Source of the DNA: Croceifilum oryzae
GTDB taxonomy: Bacteria > Bacillota > Bacilli > Thermoactinomycetales > Thermoactinomycetaceae
Length of the DNA: 64,000 nt
Reading direction: 5' to 3'
NCBI RefSeq assembly: GCF_030814315.1
Contig: NZ_JAUSUV010000008.1
Span: 1-64,000, forward strand
Positions 10,543 through 18,767 of this stretch are shown one piece after another. Position numbers and translations under genes: made by a program. A model generated the notes under the pieces. It was not told the DNA's origin. It did no database searches and saw nothing but the letters and a program-made list of their open reading frames with translations. Position 1 is the first letter of the stretch. Every line of letters begins with the position of its first letter.

Positions 10543-11901
10543 ATGGAAAACCCTTATGTAGAGGCTAGTATAGCCCGATATATCGTGAAAAAAGTAAGGA
10601 AGGATTTGGGGTTAAATCAGAAGGATCTCGAAGATGTAAATTTATCCGCTTCGACAATTAGTAATATAGAACGCGGAGAAGTAGATCCGAGGGATGAGAC
10701 GTTTGCATACTTGCTAAAGAAGTTGAATTTGGATCAAACAAATCTCAATACGTTGATCCATCAAGAACAGCATGCAATGGAAGAGTTGAGATTTCACCTT
10801 GACTGCCTCGAAACAATGACAAGTAATTTAGATTTTGGTGTGGCGGATGGAGGCACAGAAATACTGAATAAGATAGAAGCGATCAAACTAGAAGACTTCC
10901 ATGTATATGCCCCTTGGCTGCCGTATTTAAAAGGCCGTTGTTTTTATAAAAGTAAGGAATTCAAAAAAGCACGTTCCTACTTTGAACAAGCCATCCAGTT
11001 ATGTAGAATCCATAAACTAGATCCAGATAATAACATCATTAGCCTTTGTTATAATCAATTAAGCTCCTGTAGCTATCACCAAAGCGACTTGCCAGGTGCT
11101 TTGGCGTATGTAAAAAAGGGGATGGATACGTATGATCACACTAAGAAAAGACCTGAAGCTCTGGATTTCCTACTAAGTAATAGAATTTTGTATCTCATGA
11201 AATCTGCTCAATCCGATCTAGCTCTACAATATCTGAATGAGATATGGGCATCATTACCCGAAATCGAAAGTATTTCAACTCGATTGAGTATGTATCAACA
11301 CCGCTCCGTTCTGTTACGTGAGCGAGAAGAATTTAATACCGCTATTCAACTCTGCGAAGAAGGATTAGTACTTGCACGTAGAAACCAGATTCAATGGAGT
11401 CATGTTGAATTATTAAACATACTAGGAAGCATTTACCTTAAGCTAAGATTATTCGATAAGGCGTTGCTTCGATTTCAAATAGTGCTAGAGACGGATCATA
11501 AATTAGATTATCCACGAAAACATATTGATACCCACTCCTACCTGGCCATTCTCTTTCTAGCACAACGAGATTGGGAACGTGCGAACACTCATATCCAAAA
11601 AGCCCTTCAGATTAGTAGAAGTTTACCAGATATATTTCGTTTATCTAAAGCCTTAATTATCCAAGGAAACTGCTTTACTCACCAGATGAATTATGCTGAT
11701 GCAGTCCCGTTTTTCCAAGAAGCTGTTGAACTTACAGCGAAACATGGCTTTAGACATCGTCAATTTTCTGCTTTATGGAAAATGGCTAACTGTTTCGAGA
11801 AGATGAAGAGTAATAATGAATTCATTGCTTGTATCAAAGAAATCTATACTCTACAAAAAGAGCTCAATTTTAAAACTGAGGATGATTTGTATGAGCTATA
11901 A
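10543..11901 (+). CDS. XRE-family HTH regulator with TPR repeats (RRNPP-like)
   Basis: 452 residues from the ATG after GAGAGAGGTAGAGTGATA. Residues about 1-65 are an XRE helix-turn-helix (KDLGLNQKDLEDVNLSAS, then TISNIERGEVDP). The rest is a TPR solenoid of about nine helix pairs (for example FKKARSYFEQAIQL, FDKALLRFQIVL). This is the architecture of NprR, PlcR and Rgg, regulators switched by small exported peptides. No exported-peptide gene is visible directly downstream, unlike the regulator at 47160. The next two genes follow closely on the same strand and are its most likely linked functions. Which signal it senses is unknown. Confidence 0.8.
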   Translation: MENPYVEASIARYIVKKVRKDLGLNQKDLEDVNLSASTISNIERGEVDPRDETFAYLLKKLNLDQTNLNTLIHQEQHAMEELRFHLDCLETMTSNLDFGVADGGTEILNKIEAIKLEDFHVYAPWLPYLKGRCFYKSKEFKKARSYFEQAIQLCRIHKLDPDNNIISLCYNQLSSCSYHQSDLPGALAYVKKGMDTYDHTKKRPEALDFLLSNRILYLMKSAQSDLALQYLNEIWASLPEIESISTRLSMYQHRSVLLREREEFNTAIQLCEEGLVLARRNQIQWSHVELLNILGSIYLKLRLFDKALLRFQIVLETDHKLDYPRKHIDTHSYLAILFLAQRDWERANTHIQKALQISRSLPDIFRLSKALIIQGNCFTHQMNYADAVPFFQEAVELTAKHGFRHRQFSALWKMANCFEKMKSNNEFIACIKEIYTLQKELNFKTEDDLYEL

Positions 11902-11937
11902 AAGGTGCAGTTCAATTATTCATAAGGAATGATTTTC

Positions 11938-12636
11938 ATGATTATCGACCGTATTACTTGTCAGCCAGTCTCGACTGATTGTTGGCCTTATTCAATCCCA
12001 CCTGTTGCTCGATTAGTACAAGATGGTTTAACACTTGATACACCTATTACATTTCTTGTTGGTGAAAATGGTTCTGGTAAATCGACCATTGTAGAAGCGA
12101 TTGCAGAAGCATATGGTTTGGATGCCCGTGGTGGGCGCGCTGGTAGAAAATACGTAAATGATCGTCCTAAGACATTACTAGGTGAGACCATCAAACTACA
12201 TGGACGGATAGTAGGGAATAAGAGAGATCGAAAAGGTTATTTCTTAAGAGCCGAAACGGCACATGGCTTTATGTCGTTTGTGTCAGGAATGTACGGCTAT
12301 TGGGAAGAAAACGTGATGGAAATGAGCCACGGAGAGGGATTTCTTACTGTACTCAATACGATGTTTCGAGATCCAGGTCTCTATATCATGGATGAGCCGG
12401 AAGCCGCACTCTCGTTCACTTCTTGCTTAAAGTTAGTAGAAATCATGAAGCAGGTGGCTCATACAGGGGGGCAAATTATTTGTGCAACCCATTCCCCTAT
12501 TTTGACAGCTCTACCTGGTGCGACAGTCTGGGAACTAGGAAAGCACGGGATTCGGAAGTCTTCATGGCGTGAATTAGAGCTAGTGGATAATTGGCGGAGG
12601 TTTCTAGAAAACCCTAACTTCTATATGGGGGATTAA
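11938..12636 (+). CDS. predicted ABC/SMC-type ATPase
   Basis: 232 residues from the second ATG, placed nine bases after AAGGA. The Walker A GENGSGKST is near residue 45, a degenerate signature MSHGEGF near 130, Walker B LYIMDEPEAALS near 150 and the switch histidine in CATHSP near 190. This is the soluble AAA_23/AAA_21-type ATPase fold related to RecF/SMC and OLD nucleases, without membrane domains, so it is not a transporter by itself. The next gene starts one base after its stop, implying translational coupling. Similar stand-alone ATPases occur in defence and stress modules, but I cannot assign a role. Confidence 0.8.
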   Translation: MIIDRITCQPVSTDCWPYSIPPVARLVQDGLTLDTPITFLVGENGSGKSTIVEAIAEAYGLDARGGRAGRKYVNDRPKTLLGETIKLHGRIVGNKRDRKGYFLRAETAHGFMSFVSGMYGYWEENVMEMSHGEGFLTVLNTMFRDPGLYIMDEPEAALSFTSCLKLVEIMKQVAHTGGQIICATHSPILTALPGATVWELGKHGIRKSSWRELELVDNWRRFLENPNFYMGD

Positions 12637-12637
12637 C

Positions 12638-13465
12638 ATGGACTGGAAACAATGGATGAGAGAAGCATTGGAAAAGGCGGCTTCTATCTTTTCATTAAAC
12701 TTAATCGGTACGCCGGTATTCGGTTGGCAGGATCGAACGATTGCTTGTCTTTCGTTGAAAGATGGAGTAAAGGTATGGTTGCGAGTTGTAACGGAGCAGA
12801 AGAAGTGGAAGGACGGGGATTTTTGGACTGGAAACGAAGAAGCAAACCAGATTACAGGAATCCGAAAACCTAACTTCCTTTATTCAACTGAATGGGAATG
12901 GGGAAGCGTTTGTGTTCGTGCCGAGGTACTTACTTGGATGGATGGAAAAATCTGTTCACCCACCTCTGAGTGTAGAACATATCTCGGTCTCTCTGATTCT
13001 TGGTGGCAAGAACTACGAGATTCCCTTCATTCTCTATCTCTATTGGAAACAAGTCGAGTGATACGCACCCAGGAAGAGATTGACTTACGATTATCGAATC
13101 GGTTTGGCAACGAATGTGATTTCACGATCCAGAAGTGGGGCGCCGCACATGGGGATCTACATTGGAATAATATGATGATTCCTTTTGCCATCCTAGACTG
13201 GGAAGGATGGGGACTAGCTCCGAAAGGGTATGATGCGGCTACTCTTTATGTATATAGCTTACTCGTTCCCGCTATAGCTCGCCGAGTATATAATTGGTTT
13301 CTAGAAGATCTCGATACACGAGAGGGTGTGGTTTCACAACTTATGGTAATCGACCGCCTTCTTCATCGTATGAAAAAGGGAGACCATCCGGATCTAGAGG
13401 AACCTTTACACATCCTTGCAGTATCATTGCTACAGAAAATGAGCCATTGGACCCACTCATCCTAA
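12638..13465 (+). CDS. aminoglycoside phosphotransferase-like (APH) family protein
   Basis: 275 residues. A protein-kinase-like catalytic loop, HGDLHWNN, lies near residue 168, and the metal-binding segment LDWEGWG follows about 12 residues later. These are the Brenner and DFG-equivalent motifs of the APH/choline kinase superfamily. The N-lobe lacks a clear Gly-rich loop, and the distance from loop to metal site is short. Substrate cannot be told: members phosphorylate antibiotics, choline or other small molecules. Only one base separates it from the ATPase gene before it, so the two proteins are probably made in equal amounts. A strong terminator begins at its 3' end. Confidence 0.75.
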   Translation: MDWKQWMREALEKAASIFSLNLIGTPVFGWQDRTIACLSLKDGVKVWLRVVTEQKKWKDGDFWTGNEEANQITGIRKPNFLYSTEWEWGSVCVRAEVLTWMDGKICSPTSECRTYLGLSDSWWQELRDSLHSLSLLETSRVIRTQEEIDLRLSNRFGNECDFTIQKWGAAHGDLHWNNMMIPFAILDWEGWGLAPKGYDAATLYVYSLLVPAIARRVYNWFLEDLDTREGVVSQLMVIDRLLHRMKKGDHPDLEEPLHILAVSLLQKMSHWTHSS

Positions 13466-13488
13466 CGTGAGATCCAATGGCTTTTTTT
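13442..13488 (+). terminator. terminator with conserved loop sequence
   Basis: Stem AGCCATTGGA/TCCAATGGCT followed by TTTTTTT, overlapping the last codons of the preceding gene. The loop contains CCCACTCATCCTAACGTGA, identical to the loop of the terminator at 14946 although the stems differ. Confidence 0.85.
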
Positions 13489-13509
13489 AGAATGACTTGA
13501 GCGTGGAAC

Positions 13510-14274
13510 TTAAAACTTTCCATTCGTATTTTTCCATTCAGATTCTGGTGATATGAACTCAATGGTGTCCCAGTGCTCTACGATTTTTCCGTTATCAACT
13601 CGGAATAGATCATAAAACGAGGTGTGTTTCCCTCCAAAAGCTCCTTCGCTTACTGTTAATACAAAATTGCCTTGTCCAATAACCATATGCGTTTTATGGT
13701 ACTCCATGGCAACTCCTTGTTCTGCCATCTCCTCTAATGCCTTCCCGAGACCGGAGAGCCCGTCCGCAATGGCTGGGTTGTGCTGGATATAATTCTCTCC
13801 ATCAATATAAGAGGTAATCTTCGTAGGGTTTTGTCCCATTAATACATCTTGTACGAAGCTCTTAACAAGTTCTTTATTCTCTTCTGTCTTTTCGAGATCT
13901 GTGATTTCCGTTGCCCCATCTAACATAGTATGACCACTCGGAGTTTTTTCAACTTTCCCCTGTAGGTTATCCCAATGCTCTACGATTTGACCATTCTCAA
14001 AGCGGAAAATATCAAAACCAACTTTCAATCCAAAGAAGTTGTAATCAGTGTGCATAGCTACATAATTACCATCCTCCATAACCCTCTGAATATCCACTTT
14101 GGTTCCATTCTCTTTCAGATCACCCAAAGCACCTAGTAATACTTCTCTTCCATCAGGAAAGTCTAAGTTGTGTTGGATATATTGGGAAGAATGAATGTAC
14201 TCCTGTATGGCAGTTGGGTTTCCGTTTTCAAGGCTTTGTAACACCGCAATTGCTTTATCTTTATTTGTTGTCAT
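13510..14274 (-). CDS. tandem SnoaL-like (NTF2-fold) protein
   Basis: 254 residues from the ATG after AAGGAGCGTTTTTCT; a longer frame to 14358 lacks a ribosome site and covers the operator region. The protein is an internal duplication: residues about 15-115 and 140-245 both show IQxxxxxxxYIQHN, DG...LG.AL..L.., YxxFRxxNGxIVEHWD. The (F/Y)DxFRxxNGxIVEHWD signature is typical of SnoaL-like polyketide cyclase/epoxide-hydrolase-like NTF2 folds, which bind small hydrophobic ligands. Reaction unknown. It is divergent from an Rrf2-type regulator with two matching palindromes between them, so it is probably controlled by that regulator. Confidence 0.78.
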   Translation of the reverse strand: MTTNKDKAIAVLQSLENGNPTAIQEYIHSSQYIQHNLDFPDGREVLLGALGDLKENGTKVDIQRVMEDGNYVAMHTDYNFFGLKVGFDIFRFENGQIVEHWDNLQGKVEKTPSGHTMLDGATEITDLEKTEENKELVKSFVQDVLMGQNPTKITSYIDGENYIQHNPAIADGLSGLGKALEEMAEQGVAMEYHKTHMVIGQGNFVLTVSEGAFGGKHTSFYDLFRVDNGKIVEHWDTIEFISPESEWKNTNGKF

Positions 14275-14318
14275 AGAAAAACGCTCCTTCAACACTTTGT
14301 TGTAACCAAATCGATTAC

Positions 14319-14339
14319 TTGTAATTATGATAGTTACAA
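14319..14339. promoter_or_regulatory. palindromic operator candidate 1
   Basis: TTGTAA, nine bases, TTACAA: perfect six-base arms. It lies just upstream of the SnoaL-like gene start, near its expected promoter. Confidence 0.6.
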
Positions 14340-14409
14340 TTATCTCATTTGTCAACACTCATAAAAACGATTTTCTATACTTTGCGCATATATGAAGGGA
14401 AAATGAACT

Positions 14410-14428
14410 TGTAATAGGAATCATTACA
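14410..14428. promoter_or_regulatory. palindromic operator candidate 2
   Basis: TGTAAT, seven bases, ATTACA, sharing the TTGTAAT half-site with candidate 1. A TATAAT at 14436-14441 follows directly, so a bound repressor would cover the regulator's own promoter (autoregulation). This layout is usual for Rrf2 repressors. Confidence 0.6.
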
Positions 14429-14472
14429 GTTGTGTTATAATGGTGCAATGAATAAAAGAAGGTGAAGGAAAG

Positions 14473-14928
14473 ATGTCAATCAGTAGTCGCTTTGCTGTGG
14501 GAATTCACATATTAACTCTGATTAAAATGAATAAAAATGGAGTCAGCTCGTCCGAATTTTTAGCAGGAAGTGTAAACACGAATCCTGTGGTGATAAGGAA
14601 AATCATGGGGATGCTTAAAAATGCAGGTCTGGTAAAAGTAAGACCCGGTATTGCAGGAGCTGAATTAGCGAAGGATTTATCTGAAATTACCTTACTAGAC
14701 GTTTATAAGGCAGTAAATGTGGTACAAGATAAAGAATTATTTAGCATACACGAAAATCCAAATCCTCAATGCCCCGTCGGTAGAAATATCCAACATACAA
14801 TCGGTCCCATTTTTGAAATCGCCCAAACCGCATTGGAAAAAGCCCTTGGAAATGTAACCGTTGAAGATGTAGAAAGGGATATGATCGAAAGGGAAAAACT
14901 AAATAATAAAATGTTACGTAATGAATAA
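14473..14928 (+). CDS. Rrf2-family transcriptional regulator
   Basis: 151 residues. The N-terminal winged helix begins MSISSRFAVGIHILTLI, the Rrf2 hallmark (SSRFAVA-xHxL), followed by the recognition region NTNPVVIRKIMGML and wing VRPGIAGAELAKDLSEITLLDVYKAV. Only one Cys (CPVG near residue 97) is present. The three-Cys cluster of IscR/NsrR is absent, so this is a non-Fe-S, YwnA-like member that may sense thiol or carbonyl stress through that Cys; the sensing mode is inference. It is divergent from the SnoaL-like gene, with two shared palindromes between them. It ends at a terminator. Confidence 0.85.
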   Translation: MSISSRFAVGIHILTLIKMNKNGVSSSEFLAGSVNTNPVVIRKIMGMLKNAGLVKVRPGIAGAELAKDLSEITLLDVYKAVNVVQDKELFSIHENPNPQCPVGRNIQHTIGPIFEIAQTALEKALGNVTVEDVERDMIEREKLNNKMLRNE

Positions 14929-14945
14929 ACAAATAAAAGATTAGA

Positions 14946-14990
14946 AGCTATTAGACCCACTCATCCTAACGTGAAATCTAATGGCTTTTT
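14946..14990 (+). terminator. terminator with the same loop as at 13442
   Basis: Stem AGCTATTAGA/TCTAATGGCT (one G-U pair) then TTTTT, with the loop CCCACTCATCCTAACGTGA. Confidence 0.8.
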
Positions 14991-15085
14991 CCATTTTCAA
15001 TGAATCAACCCCATTTTTTCATCTGCTAGAAAGTCCCTTTCATTTTAAAAAGGAATTCAAAAAACTGTGTATTTGATATCGATAG

Positions 15086-15126
15086 AAAAAGCGAACCCAG
15101 CTATTCGTCACCGTTTAGCTGGGTTC
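15086..15126 (-). terminator. terminator of speE-speB
   Basis: GAACCCAGCT/AGCTGGGTTC stem with a T5 run on the minus strand, 12 bases after the speB stop. Confidence 0.8.
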
Positions 15127-15137
15127 TTTGTATATCT

Positions 15138-16013
15138 CTATTTCGTTGTAAAGCCAAGTAGCATCTCACGAATGAGCTTCGCAGCTGTAATCGGAGTTTG
15201 CTCGGTTGGATCGTAGGCTGGGGCGACTTCTACTAGGTCTGCGCCTACAATCTTCAAGTCTGACTTCGCTATGGCATGGATGGAAGCCAATAGCTCTTTG
15301 GTTGTGATCCCGCCTGGTTCAGGGGTACCTGTGCCGGGCGCATGTGCTGGATCGAGAGCATCGATATCAATGGTCACATAGACTGGTCGACCTGCTAGTT
15401 CGGGTAGACAGGACTTTAGCGGCTCTAGCACGTCAAATGGGAAGAAGTGAATGCCTACTTCTTCTGTATAATCCACTTCTTCTCGGGTCATCGAACGAAT
15501 TCCAAACTGGTATACGTTGGTTCCGCCGATTAACTCTGAGATTTTGCGAAGGGGGGTTGAGTGAGAGTACGGCTCTCCTTCATAGTCGGTGCGTAGGTCT
15601 GCGTGTCCATCGATATGGATGATGGCTAGATCCGGGTAACGTTTGTACACTTCTTGCACAACGGGCCATGTCACCAAGTGCTCGCCGCCCATCCCAAGAG
15701 GCATCTTTCCTGCATCGAGGACACGACTTACGAAGTCCGCGATCTGGGCGAGGCTCTTCTCGGGATTCCCGAAAGCGAGGGGAATGTCACCAGCATCGTA
15801 GTAAGCGATTTCAGTTAGTTCGCGACGTAGATAGTGGCTATATTCTTCGTGAACTAAAGAGGCTTCCCGGATGCGAGGAGGACCGAAGCGAGAACCAGGA
15901 CGGAAGCTTACGGTCCAGTCCATCGGCATTCCGTATAGGACAGTGGTAGATTCTTCAAAGTTGTCTGTTGAACCGATAAATACATTTCCTGAGTACTTTT
16001 CTTCAAAACGCAT
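15138..16013 (-). CDS. speB: agmatinase
   Basis: 291 residues, the normal length for bacterial agmatinases. It hydrolyses agmatine to putrescine and urea. Ureohydrolase metal motifs are all present: GGEH (about 118-121), DGHADLR (about 143-149) and TIDIDALDP (about 221-229), giving the His and Asp ligands of the binuclear manganese site. The GTGTPEPGG loop that follows Walker-like DALDPA is also typical. The gene starts four bases after speE, in the B. subtilis order speE-speB, so putrescine made here feeds the spermidine synthase encoded just upstream. Cytoplasmic. The genomic context (speE, pbpG, ywhD) supports orthology despite the collagen genes inserted nearby. Confidence 0.96.
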   Translation of the reverse strand: MRFEEKYSGNVFIGSTDNFEESTTVLYGMPMDWTVSFRPGSRFGPPRIREASLVHEEYSHYLRRELTEIAYYDAGDIPLAFGNPEKSLAQIADFVSRVLDAGKMPLGMGGEHLVTWPVVQEVYKRYPDLAIIHIDGHADLRTDYEGEPYSHSTPLRKISELIGGTNVYQFGIRSMTREEVDYTEEVGIHFFPFDVLEPLKSCLPELAGRPVYVTIDIDALDPAHAPGTGTPEPGGITTKELLASIHAIAKSDLKIVGADLVEVAPAYDPTEQTPITAAKLIREMLLGFTTK

Positions 16014-16017
16014 GTGC

Positions 16018-16875
16018 CTACTTCTCCTCTTTCACCGTTAACTCACGTACAAACTGAGGAAGTTCGAACACAGTTTTATGAATCTCTGGACGATAGTATT
16101 TGGTATCTAGTGCCGGCAGTTCCTGTACATCTACAGCTAACGGATCATGTTTCTTCGATCCGATGGTAAAGCTCCAAAGTCCGGATGGATAGGTCGGGAT
16201 GCTTGCTGTGTAAAGGCGAGTGATCGGGAAAGTAGCCGATAAATCAGCGAACACACGGCGAATGAGGTCACGGTTAAACCATGGGGATTCCGTTTGTGCG
16301 ACCATGATTCCGTCTTCTTTTAGCGCCTCACGAATACCTTCATAGAAGCCTTTTTCAAACAATCCGACTGCTGGACCAACTGGCTCTGTGGAATCAACCA
16401 TGATGACATCGTATTTATTTTTATTTTCGGCGATATGTTTGATTCCGTCTGCTACTTGGATATCAACACGAGCGTCTCCAAATAGACCACTTGCAATCTC
16501 TGGGAAGTACTTCTTAGAAGCCTCGATTACGCCGCCGTCGATTTCTGCTAGGACTGCTTTTTCGACAGAGGAGTGTTTTAAAATCTCACGAATCACTCCG
16601 CCATCTCCGCCGCCTACTACTAGCACGTTCTTCGGATTTGGGTGGGTATTCATCGCAATATGCGTGATCATCTCATGGTAAACAAACTCATCTATATCAG
16701 TCGTCATCACCATACCGTCTAGGACCAGCATATTCCCAAACTGTTCGGTTTCGATTACATCCAATGATTGAAAATCGGTTACCTCGTGGTGCAAGGTTTT
16801 ATTGATTTTCGTCGTAATTCCGTGATTCGGAGTCTGCCGCTCCGTGTACCATAACTCCATTTGTGGCTTTTCCAT
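16018..16875 (-). CDS. speE: spermidine synthase
   Basis: 285 residues, full length. It transfers an aminopropyl group from decarboxylated S-adenosylmethionine to putrescine, giving spermidine. Visible motifs: the N-terminal beta domain ([17 protein letters not shown]), the nucleotide-binding loop [10 protein letters not shown] (about 84-93), the acidic residue in AEIDGGVIE that binds the ribose, and the catalytic segment [11 protein letters not shown] (about 158-168). The first gene of the speE-speB operon; ATG preceded by AAAGGACGGATTACAT. In B. subtilis it is followed by speB and preceded by pbpG, whereas here three collagen genes separate it from pbpG. Confidence 0.96.
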   Translation of the reverse strand: MEKPQMELWYTERQTPNHGITTKINKTLHHEVTDFQSLDVIETEQFGNMLVLDGMVMTTDIDEFVYHEMITHIAMNTHPNPKNVLVVGGGDGGVIREILKHSSVEKAVLAEIDGGVIEASKKYFPEIASGLFGDARVDIQVADGIKHIAENKNKYDVIMVDSTEPVGPAVGLFEKGFYEGIREALKEDGIMVAQTESPWFNRDLIRRVFADLSATFPITRLYTASIPTYPSGLWSFTIGSKKHDPLAVDVQELPALDTKYYRPEIHKTVFELPQFVRELTVKEEK

Positions 16876-16960
16876 ATGTAATCCGTCCTTTCGTTGACAA
16901 CAATCCTCAATAAGAATACCACAGAGGGGAAATGCACGTAAATAAAGGGAATGAGAAGGG

Positions 16961-16991
16961 AAAAAAGAGCCCTTTAAAAGGACTCTTTTTA
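16961..16991. terminator. bidirectional terminator downstream of the collagen array
   Basis: AAAAAGAGCCC, TTTAAAA loop, GGACTCTTTTT: near-perfect stem with T runs on both strands, between speE and the last minus-strand collagen gene. A near copy occurs at 22308-22330, beyond the other end of the array. Confidence 0.75.
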
Positions 16992-17024
16992 GTATCTAAT
17001 GTTACCTTAGAGAGACAGGTCTCA

Positions 17025-18722
17025 TTACTGATCGACGAGTCTCATTACAAGTAAAAATGCATTTGTTTCACCAGCATTCGCACCTGATATGGTTTGAGTA
17101 GATCCTGAAACATTTATGATAGAGAATGTCTGCCCAGCAGTTAGATTCAAAAAATATTCTCCAAATATTTGCCAAACTCCAGTTAGTTCAGATGATGAAT
17201 AATGAAATTCTCCCTGAGCAATACGAGTACCATTAATAGCTCCACACCATTGTAATGCATTGGCAGCCCCAGCACGCGCTGTAGTAACTTGAAAAGATAC
17301 TCTATAGGCCCCTGGGACATTGATTGTTATATTAGGTGCAGCATATGGTGTATTGGCTGTACCAAACTTATCTACAAATGGTACAAAGGCATTATTATTA
17401 ATTGCAAGATTGCTACCCGTAAAAACAACATATCGAAATGCATCAGAGATTGGTGGTCCCGTCGCCCCTTGGGGGCCTCTGCCGCCTTGGAAGCCTATTG
17501 GTCCTTGAGGGCCTCTGGTGCCTTGAGGGCCTATTGGTCCTTGAGGGCCTACGCCGCCTTGAGGGCCTCTTCCGCCTTGGGGACCTATGCCGCCTTGAGT
17601 CCCGGTGCCGCCTTGAGGGCCCTGAGGTCCTTGAGCCAATGGTCCTTGAGTCCCGGTGCCGCCTTGAGTCCCGGTACCGCCTTGAGGGCCCCTCCCTCCT
17701 TGAGGACCTATACCTCCTTGGGTGCCTATACCGCCTTGAGGACCCGTGCCGCCTTGAGTCCCAGTACCACCTTCAGTACCGATACCACCTTCAGTACCCG
17801 TACCGCCTTGAGTCCCGGTGCCGCCTTGAGTCCCGGTGCCACCTTCAGTACCCGTGCCACCTTCAGTACCCGCGCCACCTTCAGTACCCGTACCACCTTG
17901 AGTCCCAGTACCACCTTCAGTACCCGTGCCACCTTCAGTACCCGTGCCACCTTCAGTACCCGTGCCACCTTCAGTACCGATGCCGCCTTGTGGCCCAGTT
18001 CCACCTTCAGTACCCGTACCGCCTTCAGTACCCGTACCGCCTTCAGTACCGATACCACCTTGAGGTCCTATACCGCCTTGAGGTCCTGTCTCTCCAGTCG
18101 GTCCGGTGGCACCTGTAGGAGCATCTATCTGTACTAGGGCGGAACCAGGGGTCACCGAAATTTCTAACGTATCGGATAGAAAGTTTAGGGTATCTCCGAA
18201 GCCAAGTGGAATACTTCCGCTTGCACCTGAATTTCCTTGGACCTGGAATAAGAAATCACCTGTAGCAATTGTTCCAGTCGGACCTGTAGTGCCTTGAGGC
18301 CCCGTGAATCCTTGAGGTCCTGTTTCTCCAATCAATCCTTGCGGTCCTTGCGGTCCTTGCGGTCCTCCTAATGGTCCTACGGGTCCCGGTGGCCCTTGAG
18401 GCCCAGCTGGTCCCGTAGGAGCGTCTTCTCCATCTAACACATTTTCTAACTTCTGATTTAAAATCCATTCTTTCTTTGTGATGACATTAATCGTGTCGCG
18501 AACGCTCGCATTGAGTGTGAGTAATTCTGAGAGTGAGGGTTGAAAGGGTGTCGACACGCCAGGAAGAGTTCCCATAGCGTATTGGAGCTTTTCCCCCTCG
18601 GCATTAATAATATGACTTAGCCCTAATTCTTCTAACGCAATCGATGATAGTAATAAATTAATAGCATCATCTCTCGTAATGGAAATATTAGGTGAAATAT
18701 TAGGGATATTGGCTTGAGACAT
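17025..18722 (-). CDS. collagen-like exosporium-type protein (GTEGGTG stalk)
   Basis: 565 residues, start after GGAAGGAGGTATAAC. Same architecture as its relatives: N-domain [19 protein letters not shown] (1-100), a short Gly-X-Y stretch, the ~65-residue insert ([21 protein letters not shown] ...), a stalk to about residue 425, and a ~140-residue head ([18 protein letters not shown] ... LLVMRLVDQ). The stalk is unusual: its middle consists of GTEGG and GTQGG units with few prolines in the X position, alternating with GPQGG, while the outer parts are ordinary GPQG. Low proline should weaken the triple helix locally. It is the last of three co-directional genes with 45- and 25-base gaps. Spore-surface role is inferred. 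Confidence 0.87.
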   Translation of the reverse strand: MSQANIPNISPNISITRDDAINLLLSSIALEELGLSHIINAEGEKLQYAMGTLPGVSTPFQPSLSELLTLNASVRDTINVITKKEWILNQKLENVLDGEDAPTGPAGPQGPPGPVGPLGGPQGPQGPQGLIGETGPQGFTGPQGTTGPTGTIATGDFLFQVQGNSGASGSIPLGFGDTLNFLSDTLEISVTPGSALVQIDAPTGATGPTGETGPQGGIGPQGGIGTEGGTGTEGGTGTEGGTGPQGGIGTEGGTGTEGGTGTEGGTGTEGGTGTQGGTGTEGGAGTEGGTGTEGGTGTQGGTGTQGGTGTEGGIGTEGGTGTQGGTGPQGGIGTQGGIGPQGGRGPQGGTGTQGGTGTQGPLAQGPQGPQGGTGTQGGIGPQGGRGPQGGVGPQGPIGPQGTRGPQGPIGFQGGRGPQGATGPPISDAFRYVVFTGSNLAINNNAFVPFVDKFGTANTPYAAPNITINVPGAYRVSFQVTTARAGAANALQWCGAINGTRIAQGEFHYSSSELTGVWQIFGEYFLNLTAGQTFSIINVSGSTQTISGANAGETNAFLLVMRLVDQ

Positions 18723-18767
18723 GTTATACCTCCTTCCAAATAGTGTCCTCCGTATAAACAGGTCACA

